A DNA stretch of 64,000 bases from JBGAHD01 sp044226395 (GTDB lineage Bacteria; Pseudomonadota; Gammaproteobacteria; Xanthomonadales; Ahniellaceae): assembly GCA_044226395.1 (NCBI GenBank), contig JBGAHD010000003.1:434001-498000 (forward strand). Reading direction: 5' to 3'. Every line of letters starts with the position of its first letter. The stretch's first letter is position 1. A model generated the notes under the pieces. The model was not told the DNA's origin. It was given only the letters and a program-made list of their open reading frames with translations, and searched no databases. This document shows positions 16,475 to 26,307 of this stretch, piece by piece. Made by a program: the position numbers and the translations under genes.

Positions 16475-16810
16475 ATGGATTTTCTGATTTCCACGGCTCA
16501 GGCGCAGGCCGCGGGCGCGGCGCCCGGCCAACCGGGCATGCTGTCGCCGCTGCTGCTGATGGTCGGCTTCGTCATCTTCTTCTGGTTCATCGTCATTCGC
16601 CCGCAGACCAAGCGCGCGAAGGAACATCGTTCCATGATCGACGCGCTCAAGAAGGGCGACGAGGTCGTGTGCGCCGGTGGCCTGATGGGGCAGGTGGAAG
16701 ACATCACCGACCATTGGGTGCGCATCGAAATCGCCAGTGGCGTGTCGATTCGCGTGCAGAAGCACGCGGTCACCGCCGTCCTGCCCAAGGGCACTTTGAA
16801 GTCCGAATGA
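16475..16810 (+). CDS. yajC: preprotein translocase subunit YajC
   Basis: The 111-residue inner-membrane protein has one transmembrane helix at about residues 22-42 (LSPLLLMVGFVIFFWFIVI). The conserved RPQTKRAKEHRSMIDALKKGDEV and the small cytoplasmic domain ending in LPKGTLK follow. YajC associates with SecDF and the SecYEG-YidC holotranslocon. It is the first gene of the yajC-secD-secF operon, with secD 45 bases downstream. Confidence 0.96.
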   Translation: MDFLISTAQAQAAGAAPGQPGMLSPLLLMVGFVIFFWFIVIRPQTKRAKEHRSMIDALKKGDEVVCAGGLMGQVEDITDHWVRIEIASGVSIRVQKHAVTAVLPKGTLKSE

Positions 16811-16855
16811 TCTCGGCGTGCCGGCCCGGGAAGGGGCGGCACCAGGAACGCTGCC

Positions 16856-18718
16856 ATGCATGAATATCCCCGCTGGAAATACGTCCTCATCGCGTTGACG
16901 CTGTTGCTGGGCGTGATCTACGTCCTGCCCAACGCGTTTCCGCAGGACCCCTCGGTGCAAGTCTCGGGCGGTCGCACGACCATCGTCGACGCGGCGCTCA
17001 AGGAGCGCGTGCAAGGCGTGCTCGAAGCCGAGAAGCTGCCATTCAAGTCGATCGAGCTCAACGAGACCGAGAAGCGCCTGCTGGTCCGCCTCAATTCCAG
17101 CGAGGATCAGGAAAAGGCCCAGGCCAAGATCGATGAGGCCCTCGAGGACGGCTACAACGTCGCCTTGAACATGGCCAACACCGTGCCCGGCTGGCTTACC
17201 GCGATTCACGCGCGTCCGATGACCCTGGGTCTGGACTTGCAGGGCGGCGTGCACTTTCTGATGGAAGTCGATCAGAAGACCACCGAGGCCGCCCTGCGCG
17301 ATCGCCTGCGCGACGACGTGGCGACCTTGCTGCGCGAGAACTCGATCGGCAATCGCCTCGAGCCCACCGCCACCGGCATGATGATCTTCTTGCGCAGCGA
17401 GGCCGATCGCGACAACGTCTTCGGCCGCATCTCGCGCGACGTGCCGCAGCTGGAAGTGAAGGACGGCCCGGTGTCCGAAGGCTCGTGGGGCCTGATCGCC
17501 GACATCAAGCCGACCGAAGTGCGCGCGGCCATGACCGCGGCGGTGGAAAAGAACACCACCACCCTGCGCAATCGCTTGAACGCCATGGGCACGTCCGAGC
17601 CCTCGATCCAGCGTCAGGGCGAGTCGCGCATCGTGGTGCAGCTGCCCGGTCTGCAAGACAGCGCGCTGGCCAAGCGTCGCCTGGGTTCGACCGCCACGCT
17701 CGAATATCGCGCGGTCAACGAAAACGCCACCAATGCCTACGCCGCCACGCAACGCGTGCCGCCGGATTCCAAGCTCTACACCGTGCGCGAGACGCAACAG
17801 CCGATCGTGCTGCTGAAGAAAGTCATCGCCTCGGGTTCCGAACTCGACAACGCCGTCACCGGCTTCGACCAGCGCACCGGTGAGCCGATCGTGTCGGTCA
17901 CGCTCAATGCCACTGGCGGTCGTCGCATGGCCGATTTCACCGCCGACAATGTCGGCCGTCGCATGGCCGTGGTCTATCGCGAGAGCGAGCCGGTGGTGAC
18001 CGAGGTCGACGGCAAGAAGGTCGTCAACTTCAAGGTCAAGGAAGACGTGATCAGCGCGGCCACGATTCAAGGCCACTTCGGCAAGAACTTCCAGACCTCG
18101 GGTCTGGGCCGCGAGGAAGCCAGCGAACTGGCCCTGCTGCTCAAGTCCGGTTCGCTCGCCGCGCCGGTCGCGGTGGTCGAGGAACGCACTGTCGGTCCGA
18201 GCCTGGGCAAGGAGAACATCGCCGCCGGTCTCAAGGCCACGATCGCGGGCTTCACCTTCGTGCTTGTGTTCATGGGCATTTACTACCGCGTGTTCGGCTT
18301 GATCGCGGGCTTCGCCCTGATCGCCAACACGGTGTTGCTGGGCGCCGCGCTGTCGGTGTTCGGCGCCACGCTGACCATGCCGGGCATCGCCGCGTTGCTG
18401 CTGACGGTGGGCATGGCGGTCGACGCGAACGTGCTGATCTGCGAACGCGTGCGCGAAGAACTGCGCCTGGGCAATACGCCGCTGGCCTCGATCCACGCGG
18501 GCTATGACAAGGCCTGGCACACCATCGTCGACGCCAACGTGACGCACTTGCTCGCCGGTATCGCGTTGCTGGCCTTCGGTTCGGGTCCGATTCGCGGCTT
18601 CGCCTTCGTGCTGGTGGCCGGCATCCTCACGTCCATGTTCACGGCCGTGACCGTGTCCCAGGGCGTGACCTTCCTGATCTACGGCGGCCGCCGCAAACTC
18701 AAGACGCTGTCGGTCTGA
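16856..18718 (+). CDS. secD: protein translocase subunit SecD
   Basis: The 620-residue protein uses the proton motive force, with SecF, to complete protein export. It has an N-terminal transmembrane helix (WKYVLIALTLLLGVIYVLP), the large periplasmic P1 domain (about residues 40-440), and a C-terminal block of five membrane helices from about 455. Conserved motifs are LGLDLQGGVHFLMEVD near residue 125 and, in the membrane block, GMAVDANVLICERVREEL with the functional Asp. Length is normal for the gammaproteobacterial form. The gap to secF is 18 bases. Confidence 0.97.
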   Translation: MHEYPRWKYVLIALTLLLGVIYVLPNAFPQDPSVQVSGGRTTIVDAALKERVQGVLEAEKLPFKSIELNETEKRLLVRLNSSEDQEKAQAKIDEALEDGYNVALNMANTVPGWLTAIHARPMTLGLDLQGGVHFLMEVDQKTTEAALRDRLRDDVATLLRENSIGNRLEPTATGMMIFLRSEADRDNVFGRISRDVPQLEVKDGPVSEGSWGLIADIKPTEVRAAMTAAVEKNTTTLRNRLNAMGTSEPSIQRQGESRIVVQLPGLQDSALAKRRLGSTATLEYRAVNENATNAYAATQRVPPDSKLYTVRETQQPIVLLKKVIASGSELDNAVTGFDQRTGEPIVSVTLNATGGRRMADFTADNVGRRMAVVYRESEPVVTEVDGKKVVNFKVKEDVISAATIQGHFGKNFQTSGLGREEASELALLLKSGSLAAPVAVVEERTVGPSLGKENIAAGLKATIAGFTFVLVFMGIYYRVFGLIAGFALIANTVLLGAALSVFGATLTMPGIAALLLTVGMAVDANVLICERVREELRLGNTPLASIHAGYDKAWHTIVDANVTHLLAGIALLAFGSGPIRGFAFVLVAGILTSMFTAVTVSQGVTFLIYGGRRKLKTLSV

Positions 18719-18736
18719 GGCAGGGGACACATCATC

Positions 18737-19762
18737 ATGTTTGAGATCTTCAATCCCAACTCGAATATTCCTTTCGTGCGCTGGGGCCGCGTGACCGTGG
18801 TCGCCGCCTTCGCGCTGATGCTGTTGTCGATCGTGCTGTTGTTCAAGCCGGGTCTGAACCTGGCGCTGGACTTCACCGGCGGCACTCTGGTCGAACTCAA
18901 GTTCGATCAGCCGCGCAAACTCGACGAAGTGCGCAAGGCACTGGCCGACAATGGCTACCCTTCGGCCATGGTGCAGGCCTACGGCGCGGGCGGCGAGTCC
19001 GTGCTGGTGCGTCTGTCGCCGCATGACGTCGAAGCCGCGCTCGCGCGCGAGCACGCCAAGGACAAGCCGGCCGAAACCGAAGCGGCCACCGGCGCCGGCG
19101 TTGGCGCCGAAGAGCGTCGCGCCAGCGACCTCGGCGCCTTGGTGCACGACACGCTGCAGACCGCGGGCTTTCCGTCGACCCTGGTGCGCAACGAATTCGT
19201 GGGTCCGCAGGTCGGCAAGGAGCTATCGGAGAACGGCGTGGTCGCGATCACGGTCGTGCTCGTCGGCATCCTGCTCTACATCGCGATGCGTTTTCAGTTC
19301 AAGTTTGGCCTCGCGGCGATTGTTGGCGAGGTGCACGACGTGCTGGTGACGGCGGCGATCTACGTGCTGCTGCAGAAGGAATGCGATATCACGGTGCTCG
19401 CGGGCTTTTTGTCGGTGGCGGGTTATTCGATCAACGACAAGGTCGTGGTGTTCGACCGTATTCGCGAAATGTTCCGCTCCAATACGCGCGCGGAACCGGC
19501 CGAGATCATCAATCGTTCGATCAACACCACGTTGTCGCGCACCATCATCACGTCGCTGACGACGGCGCTGGCGATGGTGGGTTTGTATCTGTTCGGTGGT
19601 CCGAGCGTGGAGAACTTCGCGCTGGTGATGCTGATCGGCATCGTGGTCGGCACGCTGTCGTCGATCATGTTCTCGGCGCAGCTGCTGCTGTGGATGGATG
19701 TGACGAAGCGCGATCTGATGCCCAAGGCCAAGGACAGTTCGGAGTTGGCTCGGCGTCCCTGA
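18737..19762 (+). CDS. secF: protein translocase subunit SecF
   Basis: The 341-residue partner of SecD has a first membrane helix near residues 18-38 and the SecF motif LALDFTGGTLVEL. A periplasmic domain contains an Ala/Glu-rich insert at about 100-125, somewhat longer than in E. coli. The C-terminal helices include FLSVAGYSINDKVVVFDRIRE and ALAMVGLYLFGGP. It is the last gene of the operon and is followed within 50 bases by an intrinsic terminator. Confidence 0.96.
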   Translation: MFEIFNPNSNIPFVRWGRVTVVAAFALMLLSIVLLFKPGLNLALDFTGGTLVELKFDQPRKLDEVRKALADNGYPSAMVQAYGAGGESVLVRLSPHDVEAALAREHAKDKPAETEAATGAGVGAEERRASDLGALVHDTLQTAGFPSTLVRNEFVGPQVGKELSENGVVAITVVLVGILLYIAMRFQFKFGLAAIVGEVHDVLVTAAIYVLLQKECDITVLAGFLSVAGYSINDKVVVFDRIREMFRSNTRAEPAEIINRSINTTLSRTIITSLTTALAMVGLYLFGGPSVENFALVMLIGIVVGTLSSIMFSAQLLLWMDVTKRDLMPKAKDSSELARRP

Positions 19763-19787
19763 TCGGGTTTGCGAGTTGCTTTGCGAG

Positions 19788-19818
19788 AAGGGCGTCCTTT
19801 GGGGCGCCTTTTTTGTTT
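19788..19818 (+). terminator. intrinsic terminator of yajC-secD-secF
   Basis: A 9-bp stem with two wobble pairs (AAGGGCGTCC with GGGCGCCTT, TTTG loop) is followed by TTTTTTGTTTT. It ends the operon 25 bases after the secF stop codon. Confidence 0.8.
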
Positions 19819-19907
19819 TGGGTGGTGCCTCGCTGGGGGGCTAAGAGCGGGGCTGGGGGTCCTCACCTGGCGGTGAGGAACCCGTGTGGGGTTGTGGTTG
19901 GGTTTGC

Positions 19908-20052
19908 GTGACGTTGTCGCTTGGCTCGGGGTGCCGCCCCTTGTCGGTGGGCGAGGGATTCAGCACCTCCGTGTGCTGAACCCTCGCGGCGCACATCCAT
20001 GTGCGCTTGCCACCGACAAGGGGACCGTCACCCCGAGCCGTCGAAGCGTCAC
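19908..20052. repeat. 145-bp inverted repeat with three-way-junction fold
   Basis: Outer arms of 43 bases (19908-19950 and 20010-20052) are imperfect inverted repeats; their innermost 14 bases (CCCCTTGTCGGTGG and complement) pair perfectly. Inside are two further hairpins. One is at 19952-19986, a 14-bp stem with one bulged A and loop CTCCGT. The other is at 19989-20006, a perfect 7-bp stem GCGCACA/TGTGCGC with loop TCCA. The whole forms a closed three-way junction as DNA cruciform or RNA. It is not a T-tract terminator and has no gene inside. Confidence 0.75.
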
Positions 20053-20071
20053 TGGGTGGTGGGGGGAGAGC

Positions 20072-20225
20072 GAAAAGAAAAAGAAAAAGAAAAAGCAAAA
20101 GCAAAAGAAGAAAAGCAAAAGCTAAAGCAAGGGCAGGAGCTCAAGCGAAAGCAAGGGCAAAAGCTCATGCAGAAGCTCAAGCGAAAGCTGAAGCAAAGGC
20201 GGCGAGAGCGGCGGCGAGAACTGCG
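20072..20225 (+). repeat. purine-rich degenerate hexanucleotide tract
   Basis: The plus strand is almost pure purine with period six. AAAAAG units (20072-20094) grade into CAAAAG, then AGCNNA units such as AGCTCA, AGCGAA and AGCAAG, and finally GGCGGC-type units. The gradient suggests a microsatellite that grew and then diverged. It starts 20 bases after the structured dyad. Confidence 0.7.
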
Positions 20226-20449
20226 GCGCGCGTTGTTGATGGAGCGAGCACGTTGGCGCGCGACTTGGGTCGCAGGCGCGGTCGCGGTCGTGTTGAGCGT
20301 GGCGATGGGGGCGGTTGTGGTGCGATGGCGTGTGCGCTGCAGCACGCCGGGGCTTGGTCCGGTGGCGGGTGATTCTCGCGGGATTTCAAGCTATCGCGTG
20401 GCGTGGGGGCGCTGTTAGCATGCGCGCCACATTCGTTTTCGAGGTCCGC

Positions 20450-21820
<1,371 letters not shown>

Positions 21821-21865
21821 GCCCGCGCGACGGGCGTCGCGCGGGGTGAAGTTAATACCGCGCGA

Positions 21866-22183
21866 TTACTCTTCGCGCAGCGGGTAAGTGCTGGCCGCTT
21901 CCGCCTCGGGCGCGACTTCGCGTTCGAGCGGTTGGGGCGCGGTGGTGTCGATGGGCTCGGGCGCGTCTTCGGTCATCGCGGCGGCTTCGGCGCGACGCAG
22001 GCGTTCGCGCAACATCGCGTAGGACGTGCGGTACTCGGCGAAGCCGCTGGGCGCGCCCATCATCATGCGCAATTGCCGATCGCTTAGACCGGCGTCGCGC
22101 GCCAGGCGCTGGATGTCGCTGGGTTCGGCCAGCGCGGGGCCCGTCAGGGCCAGGGCCAACAGGAAAAACATCACGCGTTGCAT
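21866..22183 (-). CDS. small exported protein of unknown function
   Basis: The 105-residue product has a clear signal peptide MQRVMFFLLALALTGPALA and a short mature part with SDIQRLARDAGLSDRQLRMMMGAP. The remainder is Glu/Ala-rich and probably disordered. GGGAGG precedes the ATG at 22183; longer in-frame starts upstream lack a signal peptide and ribosome site. It lies on the opposite strand between the two transsulfuration genes. I do not recognise a family. Confidence 0.65.
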   Translation of the reverse strand: MQRVMFFLLALALTGPALAEPSDIQRLARDAGLSDRQLRMMMGAPSGFAEYRTSYAMLRERLRRAEAAAMTEDAPEPIDTTAPQPLEREVAPEAEAASTYPLREE

Positions 22184-22376
22184 CGTCAACCTCCCGCGCC
22201 GGAGCGCGACCGTGGACGCATGGACTGTGCGCCGGTTCAGGCTAACACACGGTGAATCCAGCCCCGCGCGCGCCGCGAAGTTTGACGCGGGAGGGCGGGC
22301 CGGGCGATTCGCGCCGGCGTGTCGCGACGCATCACAAGCGCGCCACCCACGCGCCGCCACGGCGCGCGAACGCCGC

Positions 22377-22382
22377 TACAAT
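22377..22382 (+). promoter_or_regulatory. -10 hexamer (TACAAT) of the cystathionine gene
   Basis: TACAAT lies 36 bases before the ATG. No good -35 hexamer is visible at the expected spacing, so this is a weak assignment. Confidence 0.35.
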
Positions 22383-22418
22383 CGCCGCACTTCGACTCCT
22401 CTGAAACCGATCCTCCCC

Positions 22419-23579
22419 ATGACGAGCTCCCCGACGCAAGGCCTCGGCACGCGCGCGATTCACGCCGGCCAGGAACCCGATCCCAGCACCGGCGCGGTGA
22501 TGACGCCGATCTACGCCACCAGCACCTACGTGCAACAAAGCCCGGGCGTGCACAAGGGCTTCGAGTATTCGCGCTCGCACAATCCCACGCGCTTCGCCTG
22601 GGAACGCTGCATCGCCGATCTGGAAGGCGGCAAGCGCGGCTATGCGTTCGCCTCGGGTCTAGCGGCCACGGCCACCGTGCTCGACATGCTCGACTCCGGC
22701 AGTCACGTCATTTGCATGGACGATGTCTACGGCGGCACTTATCGCTTGTTCGAGCGCGTGCGTCGGCGTTCGGCGGGTTTGGATTTCACCTTCCTCGACC
22801 TCAACGATTTCGCCGCGCTCGAGGCCGCCGTGCGGCCCACCACGCGCCTGATCTGGGCCGAGACGCCGACCAACCCCATGCTCAAGATCGTCGATCTCGC
22901 GCGGCTGGGCGAGTTCGCGCGCCGCAAGGGCCTGATCCTGGTGGTGGACAACACCTTCTGCTCGCCCATGGTGCAGCGCCCGCTCGAACACGGCGCGACC
23001 CTGGTCATGCATTCGGCGACGAAGTACCTCAACGGCCATTCCGACATGGTCGGTGGCGTCATCGTCGCCGGCGACAACGCCGAAGTGATCGAGAGAATGA
23101 CCTTCCTGCAAAACGCCGTCGGCGGCGTGCAGGGACCGTTCGACTCCTTCCTGGCGCTGCGCGGCGTCAAGACCCTGCACCTGCGCATGAAGCAACATTG
23201 CGCCTCGGCCCTGGCCCTGGCCGAGTGGCTGGAGAAAGACCCGCGCGTCGAGCGCGTGATCTATCCCGGCCTCAAGAGCCACGCGCAGCACGCGCTCGCC
23301 GCGCGCCAGATGCACGGCTTCGGTGGCATCGTCAGCGTCTACATCAAGGGCGGCCTGGCCGAAACGCGCCGCATGATGGAACGCTGCCAGTTGTTCGGCC
23401 TGGCCGAATCGCTCGGCGGCGTCGAGAGCCTGATCAACCATCCCGCGATCATGACCCACGCCTCCGTGCCACCGGAAAATCGCGCGCGCCTGGGCATTCA
23501 CGACAACCTCGTGCGCCTGTCCGTGGGCGTGGAAGATCTCGACGATCTGCGCGCGGAGCTCGATCACGCGCTGGGTTGA
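22419..23579 (+). CDS. cystathionine gamma-lyase / gamma-synthase (Cys/Met metabolism PLP enzyme)
   Basis: The 386-residue fold-type I PLP enzyme has Lys202 in VMHSATKYLNGHSDMVGG as the cofactor lysine. Other family motifs are YSRSHNPTR, FASGLAATATVLDML, DDVYGGTYRLFERV, AETPTNPMLKIVD and LVVDNTFCSP. Sequence alone does not separate cystathionine gamma-lyase from gamma-synthase (MetB). The adjacent cystathionine beta-synthase favours the lyase and the reverse transsulfuration route from homocysteine to cysteine. MTSSPTQGLGTRAIHAGQEPD is a normal family start. An exported-protein gene on the other strand separates it from the synthase gene. Confidence 0.88.
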   Translation: MTSSPTQGLGTRAIHAGQEPDPSTGAVMTPIYATSTYVQQSPGVHKGFEYSRSHNPTRFAWERCIADLEGGKRGYAFASGLAATATVLDMLDSGSHVICMDDVYGGTYRLFERVRRRSAGLDFTFLDLNDFAALEAAVRPTTRLIWAETPTNPMLKIVDLARLGEFARRKGLILVVDNTFCSPMVQRPLEHGATLVMHSATKYLNGHSDMVGGVIVAGDNAEVIERMTFLQNAVGGVQGPFDSFLALRGVKTLHLRMKQHCASALALAEWLEKDPRVERVIYPGLKSHAQHALAARQMHGFGGIVSVYIKGGLAETRRMMERCQLFGLAESLGGVESLINHPAIMTHASVPPENRARLGIHDNLVRLSVGVEDLDDLRAELDHALG

Positions 23580-23633
23580 GCGCCAGCACGGCCGTTGTCC
23601 GGGCGCGAGCCGCCACGCTCGCGGAAAACCGCC

Positions 23634-23639
23634 TATAAT
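23634..23639 (+). promoter_or_regulatory. perfect -10 hexamer of the aldolase gene
   Basis: TATAAT sits 32 bases before the aldolase ATG. The -35 region is GC-rich without a match, so the promoter may depend on an activator or use another -35. Confidence 0.5.
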
Positions 23640-23671
23640 TCGCGGCTCGGACAACCAACCGGTCGGACGCC

Positions 23672-24682
23672 ATGAGCATCGAACAGCTGCACGACATCGC
23701 CAAGGCCATGGTGGCCCCTGGCAAGGGCATCATCGCCATCGATGAGTCCAACAACACGATCAAGAAGCGCTTCGATGCCGTGGGCATCGAGTGCACCGAG
23801 GAAAATCGCCGCGCGTATCGCGAGCTGCTGCTGACCGCGCCCAAGCTCAACGAGCACATTTCCGGCGCGATTCTGTACGACGAAACGATCCGTCAGTCCA
23901 CGCGCGCGGGCGTGCCGTTCACCAAGTTCATGCTCGATAACGGCATCCTGCCGGGCATCAAGGTCGACAAGGGCCCCGTGGCCCTGGCCGGTTTTCCGGG
24001 CGAAGTCGTGACCGAAGGTCTCGATGGCATCCGTCAGCGCCTGGAGGAATACGCCAAGCTCGGCGCCAAGTTCGCCAAGTGGCGCGCGGTGATCACCATC
24101 GCCGACGACACGCCGACCTCGGCCTGCATCGAAGCCAATGTGCACGCGCTCGCGCGTTACGCCGCGGCCTGCCAAGAGCAGGGCATCGTGCCCATGGTCG
24201 AGCCCGAAGTGCTGATGGACGGCAGCCATGACATCGAAGTCTGCTACGAAGTGACCGAGGCCACGCTGCGCTCGTTGTTCGGCGCCATGTACGAGCAGAA
24301 CGTCGTGCTGGAAGGGTCCATCCTCAAGGCCTCGATGGTGATCTCGGGCAAGGATTGCGAGGATCAGGCCGACGTCGAGGAAGTCGCCACGGAAACCGTG
24401 CGCTGCCTCAAGTCCGCCGTGCCGGCGGTGTTGCCGGGCATCGTGTTCCTGTCGGGTGGTCAGTCCGACGAGGCCGCGACCGCGCACCTCGACGCGATGA
24501 ATCGCATGGGCCCGCACCCGTGGCCGCTGTCGTTCTCCTACGGCCGCGCCATGCAGCAGGCCGCGCTCAAGTTGTGGTCGCAGAACCGCGATGCCAACTT
24601 CGCCGCGGCGCAGAAGATCGTCGCCCAGCGCGCCAAGGAAAACGGTCTGGCCGCGCTCGGTCGCTGGACCCGCGCCGCCTGA
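23672..24682 (+). CDS. fba: class I fructose-bisphosphate aldolase
   Basis: The 336-residue enzyme splits fructose 1,6-bisphosphate into two triose phosphates in glycolysis and gluconeogenesis. It is the eukaryote-like class I form: the Schiff-base lysine is Lys219 in VVLEGSILKASMV. Conserved IAIDESNNTIKKRF, GVPFTKFMLDNGILPGIKVD, VEPEVLMDG and FLSGGQSDEAATAHLDAMN are all present. No zinc-binding class II motifs occur. It has its own TATAAT and a strong terminator, so it is probably monocistronic. Confidence 0.94.
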   Translation: MSIEQLHDIAKAMVAPGKGIIAIDESNNTIKKRFDAVGIECTEENRRAYRELLLTAPKLNEHISGAILYDETIRQSTRAGVPFTKFMLDNGILPGIKVDKGPVALAGFPGEVVTEGLDGIRQRLEEYAKLGAKFAKWRAVITIADDTPTSACIEANVHALARYAAACQEQGIVPMVEPEVLMDGSHDIEVCYEVTEATLRSLFGAMYEQNVVLEGSILKASMVISGKDCEDQADVEEVATETVRCLKSAVPAVLPGIVFLSGGQSDEAATAHLDAMNRMGPHPWPLSFSYGRAMQQAALKLWSQNRDANFAAAQKIVAQRAKENGLAALGRWTRAA

Positions 24683-24720
24683 GCGCGCGCGGCCCTCGGG
24701 TCGCCCGCGAGTCAACAAGA

Positions 24721-24753
24721 GCGACCGCCGCGCAAGTGGCGGTCGCTTTTTTT
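24721..24753 (+). terminator. intrinsic terminator of the aldolase gene
   Basis: A perfect 9-bp stem GCGACCGCC/GGCGGTCGC (24721-24729 and 24738-24746) is followed by seven T residues, 38 bases after the aldolase stop. Confidence 0.85.
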
Positions 24754-24840
24754 GTGGGCGCGATTGCTTGCCGAAGGCGTGACCGCGCGCTTCACGCGAC
24801 GCGCGTCGATTTCTCGTCGCGAACCCAAGTCACGCGATGC

Positions 24841-25578
24841 TCACGCTTCTCCGCGCGGATGCAAGGCCGTGCCGCGCGCGCCGCCCGGTGTCTGCGCGTG
24901 CAGCGCATGGGTCAGCCGATCCTCCAGCCGCAGACCGATCACCTCGGCCACGATCTTGAGCGCGCCGAACAGCACGATCGCCGCCGCGTCGCCGCCGAGC
25001 ATCGTGCCCAGCACGATCACCAGATGCATCGGCACCACGCGCAGATAGGGCAGGGTCATGATCGCCGGCAGCGCTGGCGGGTCCTCGCGGTCGCGCGCGA
25101 TTTGTCGGCGCGCGATCAAATACTGACTGCCCGCGAACACCGCGGCGCTCACCAGCACCCAGAACGCGCTCGCGCCGTGCGCGCCATCGCGGGCCGTCGT
25201 CGCGTACACGAAAAACAGATACACCACGTGCGCCAGGCCAAAATGCAGCACGAAAAATCCCGCGATCAGCCACGCCATCACGCGCACCGCGCCCGGCTGC
25301 ATCGGCTGATCGGGCAGTTTCAGGCCCGCGCGCGAGACATCGCGCAGCCGGGTCATGCGCCACACCGTGAACGCGCCCACCAGCACGCCTTGCAGCCAGT
25401 ACGGCCACAGCAACGTCGACAGCGACCAGCCCAAGCGCAGCGCCAGGCCCAGCGTGACGGCATTGGCGATGATCACGCCCCAGGCGTCGAGACCTTCGGG
25501 CCAGCGGAACATGCGCGCGAGTTCGTCGCGCAACAGGCCGGAGAAGCTCATGCGCGTGTTCGAGGTGGTGTCGGTCAT
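24841..25578 (-). CDS. multi-spanning membrane protein (DUF6498-like)
   Basis: The 245-residue product has about six hydrophobic helices, including WGVIIANAVTLGLALRLG, LLWPYWLQGVLVGAFTVW, VMAWLIAGFFVLHFGLAHVVYLFF and VVPMHLVIVLGTMLGGDAAAIVLFGALKI. The paired WPYW and FFVLHFGLAH motifs and overall length fit the DUF6498 membrane family. No function is established. The ATG at 25578 starts MTDTTSNTRMSF; the longer open frame upstream is Arg-rich and non-coding. It converges with the aldolase gene and diverges from the HU-like gene. Confidence 0.7.
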   Translation of the reverse strand: MTDTTSNTRMSFSGLLRDELARMFRWPEGLDAWGVIIANAVTLGLALRLGWSLSTLLWPYWLQGVLVGAFTVWRMTRLRDVSRAGLKLPDQPMQPGAVRVMAWLIAGFFVLHFGLAHVVYLFFVYATTARDGAHGASAFWVLVSAAVFAGSQYLIARRQIARDREDPPALPAIMTLPYLRVVPMHLVIVLGTMLGGDAAAIVLFGALKIVAEVIGLRLEDRLTHALHAQTPGGARGTALHPRGEA

Positions 25579-25932
25579 GCGTTTACAGTCGGCGCCGCGG
25601 CGAATGCGCGCAAGCTTGCGCGATCGCGCGCGCACTGACAACCGCCGAGCGCGCGTGCCGGTTGGTGCGCGAAAAATGGCCGGAAACAGGGTGTTTTCGA
25701 CGCGTCGACGGCGCGCGCGCGTCGCGCGCGGGTCCGCGCGAGCCCTATTTCCAGGCGTTTTTCGCCCGCCGCGCGCCGAGAAATCATTTTTTTCGCGAAA
25801 AAATGCCAAAAAATTCGCTTTTTTCGGCGCGAGACCATCCCGCTGCGCGCGCAAATGTATTAAGGTTGCTTGCCCTTAGGGCCGTTCGACGACAACACGC
25901 TCGAGCGAACCTCAGAATTAGAGAGATCAACC
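25579..25932. promoter_or_regulatory. leader of the HU-like gene with A/T-tract palindrome
   Basis: This 354-base gap between divergent genes holds no gene. An AT-rich island interrupts very GC-rich DNA. It has the palindrome TTTTTTTCGCGAAAAAAA around 25787-25803, then two more A or T runs (25808-25813 and 25819-25824). Together they form phased A-tracts about 110-145 bases upstream of the HU-like ATG. TATTAA at 25858-25863 could be a -10. Such A-tracts suggest intrinsic curvature or an UP element. Confidence 0.5.
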
Positions 25933-26307
25933 ATGGCCAAAGCCAAGAAAGCTGCAAAGAAGGCAACCAAGGCTGCCGCTCCGGCCGCCGCGAAGCCGCT
26001 GAAGGAAGTGCTGTCGAAGTCCGAGCTCGCGCGTCACCTCGCCGAAGCCGCGGGCGTCGAGCCGAAGGCGGTCAAGGCCGTCATCGCCGCGCTGGAAGCG
26101 ACCATGATCGGCGCCGTCAGCAAGAAGGGCGCGGGTCTGTTCGTGCTGCCGGGCCTGCTGAAGGTCACCGCGCAAGCCGTGCCGGCCAAGAAGAAGCGCT
26201 TCGGCAAGGACCCGTTCACCGGTCAGGAGCGTTGGTTCCCGGCCAAGCCCGCTTCCGTGCGCATCAAGGCTCGCGCGCTCAAGAAGCTCAAGGACGCCGC
26301 GCTGTAA
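25933..26307 (+). CDS. HU-family DNA-binding protein with Lys/Ala-rich N-terminal tail
   Basis: The 124-residue protein starts with a basic tail, MAKAKKAAKKATKAAAP, resembling a histone tail. An HU/IHF-like domain runs from about residue 25: LSKSELARHLAEAAGVEPKA, then a beta region LFVLPGLLKVTAQ and the arm KKKRFGKDPFTGQERWFPAKP. The arm has a PFTG motif where ordinary HU has NPxTG. It is distinct from the ihfA product in this window. It probably compacts DNA. The ATG at 25933 follows GAGAGATCAACC; an upstream in-frame ATG at 25870 would add non-conserved sequence. Confidence 0.85.
   Translation: MAKAKKAAKKATKAAAPAAAKPLKEVLSKSELARHLAEAAGVEPKAVKAVIAALEATMIGAVSKKGAGLFVLPGLLKVTAQAVPAKKKRFGKDPFTGQERWFPAKPASVRIKARALKKLKDAAL

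Larger units (their letters stand above)
19819..20449. other. gene-free stretch between secF and the CBS gene
   Basis: About 630 bases hold no credible gene. In order there is a perfect 7-bp hairpin CCTCACC/GGTGAGG (19861-19878), a 145-base structured dyad, a purine-rich hexamer tract, and a GC-rich run into the next gene. The open frames that cross it are Lys/Ala/Arg-rich in every plus frame, as expected of a repeat tract rather than a protein. Confidence 0.6.

Noticed and set aside
20001..20372. Lys/Ala-rich open frame that looks like a histone-H1-type tail
   Set aside because: It is the translation of the hexamer tract; all plus frames give similar low-complexity products and there is no ribosome site.
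21866..22360. Longer version of the small exported protein starting at 22360
   Set aside because: The extra 59 codons have no ribosome site, hide the signal peptide inside the protein and overlap the next gene's leader.
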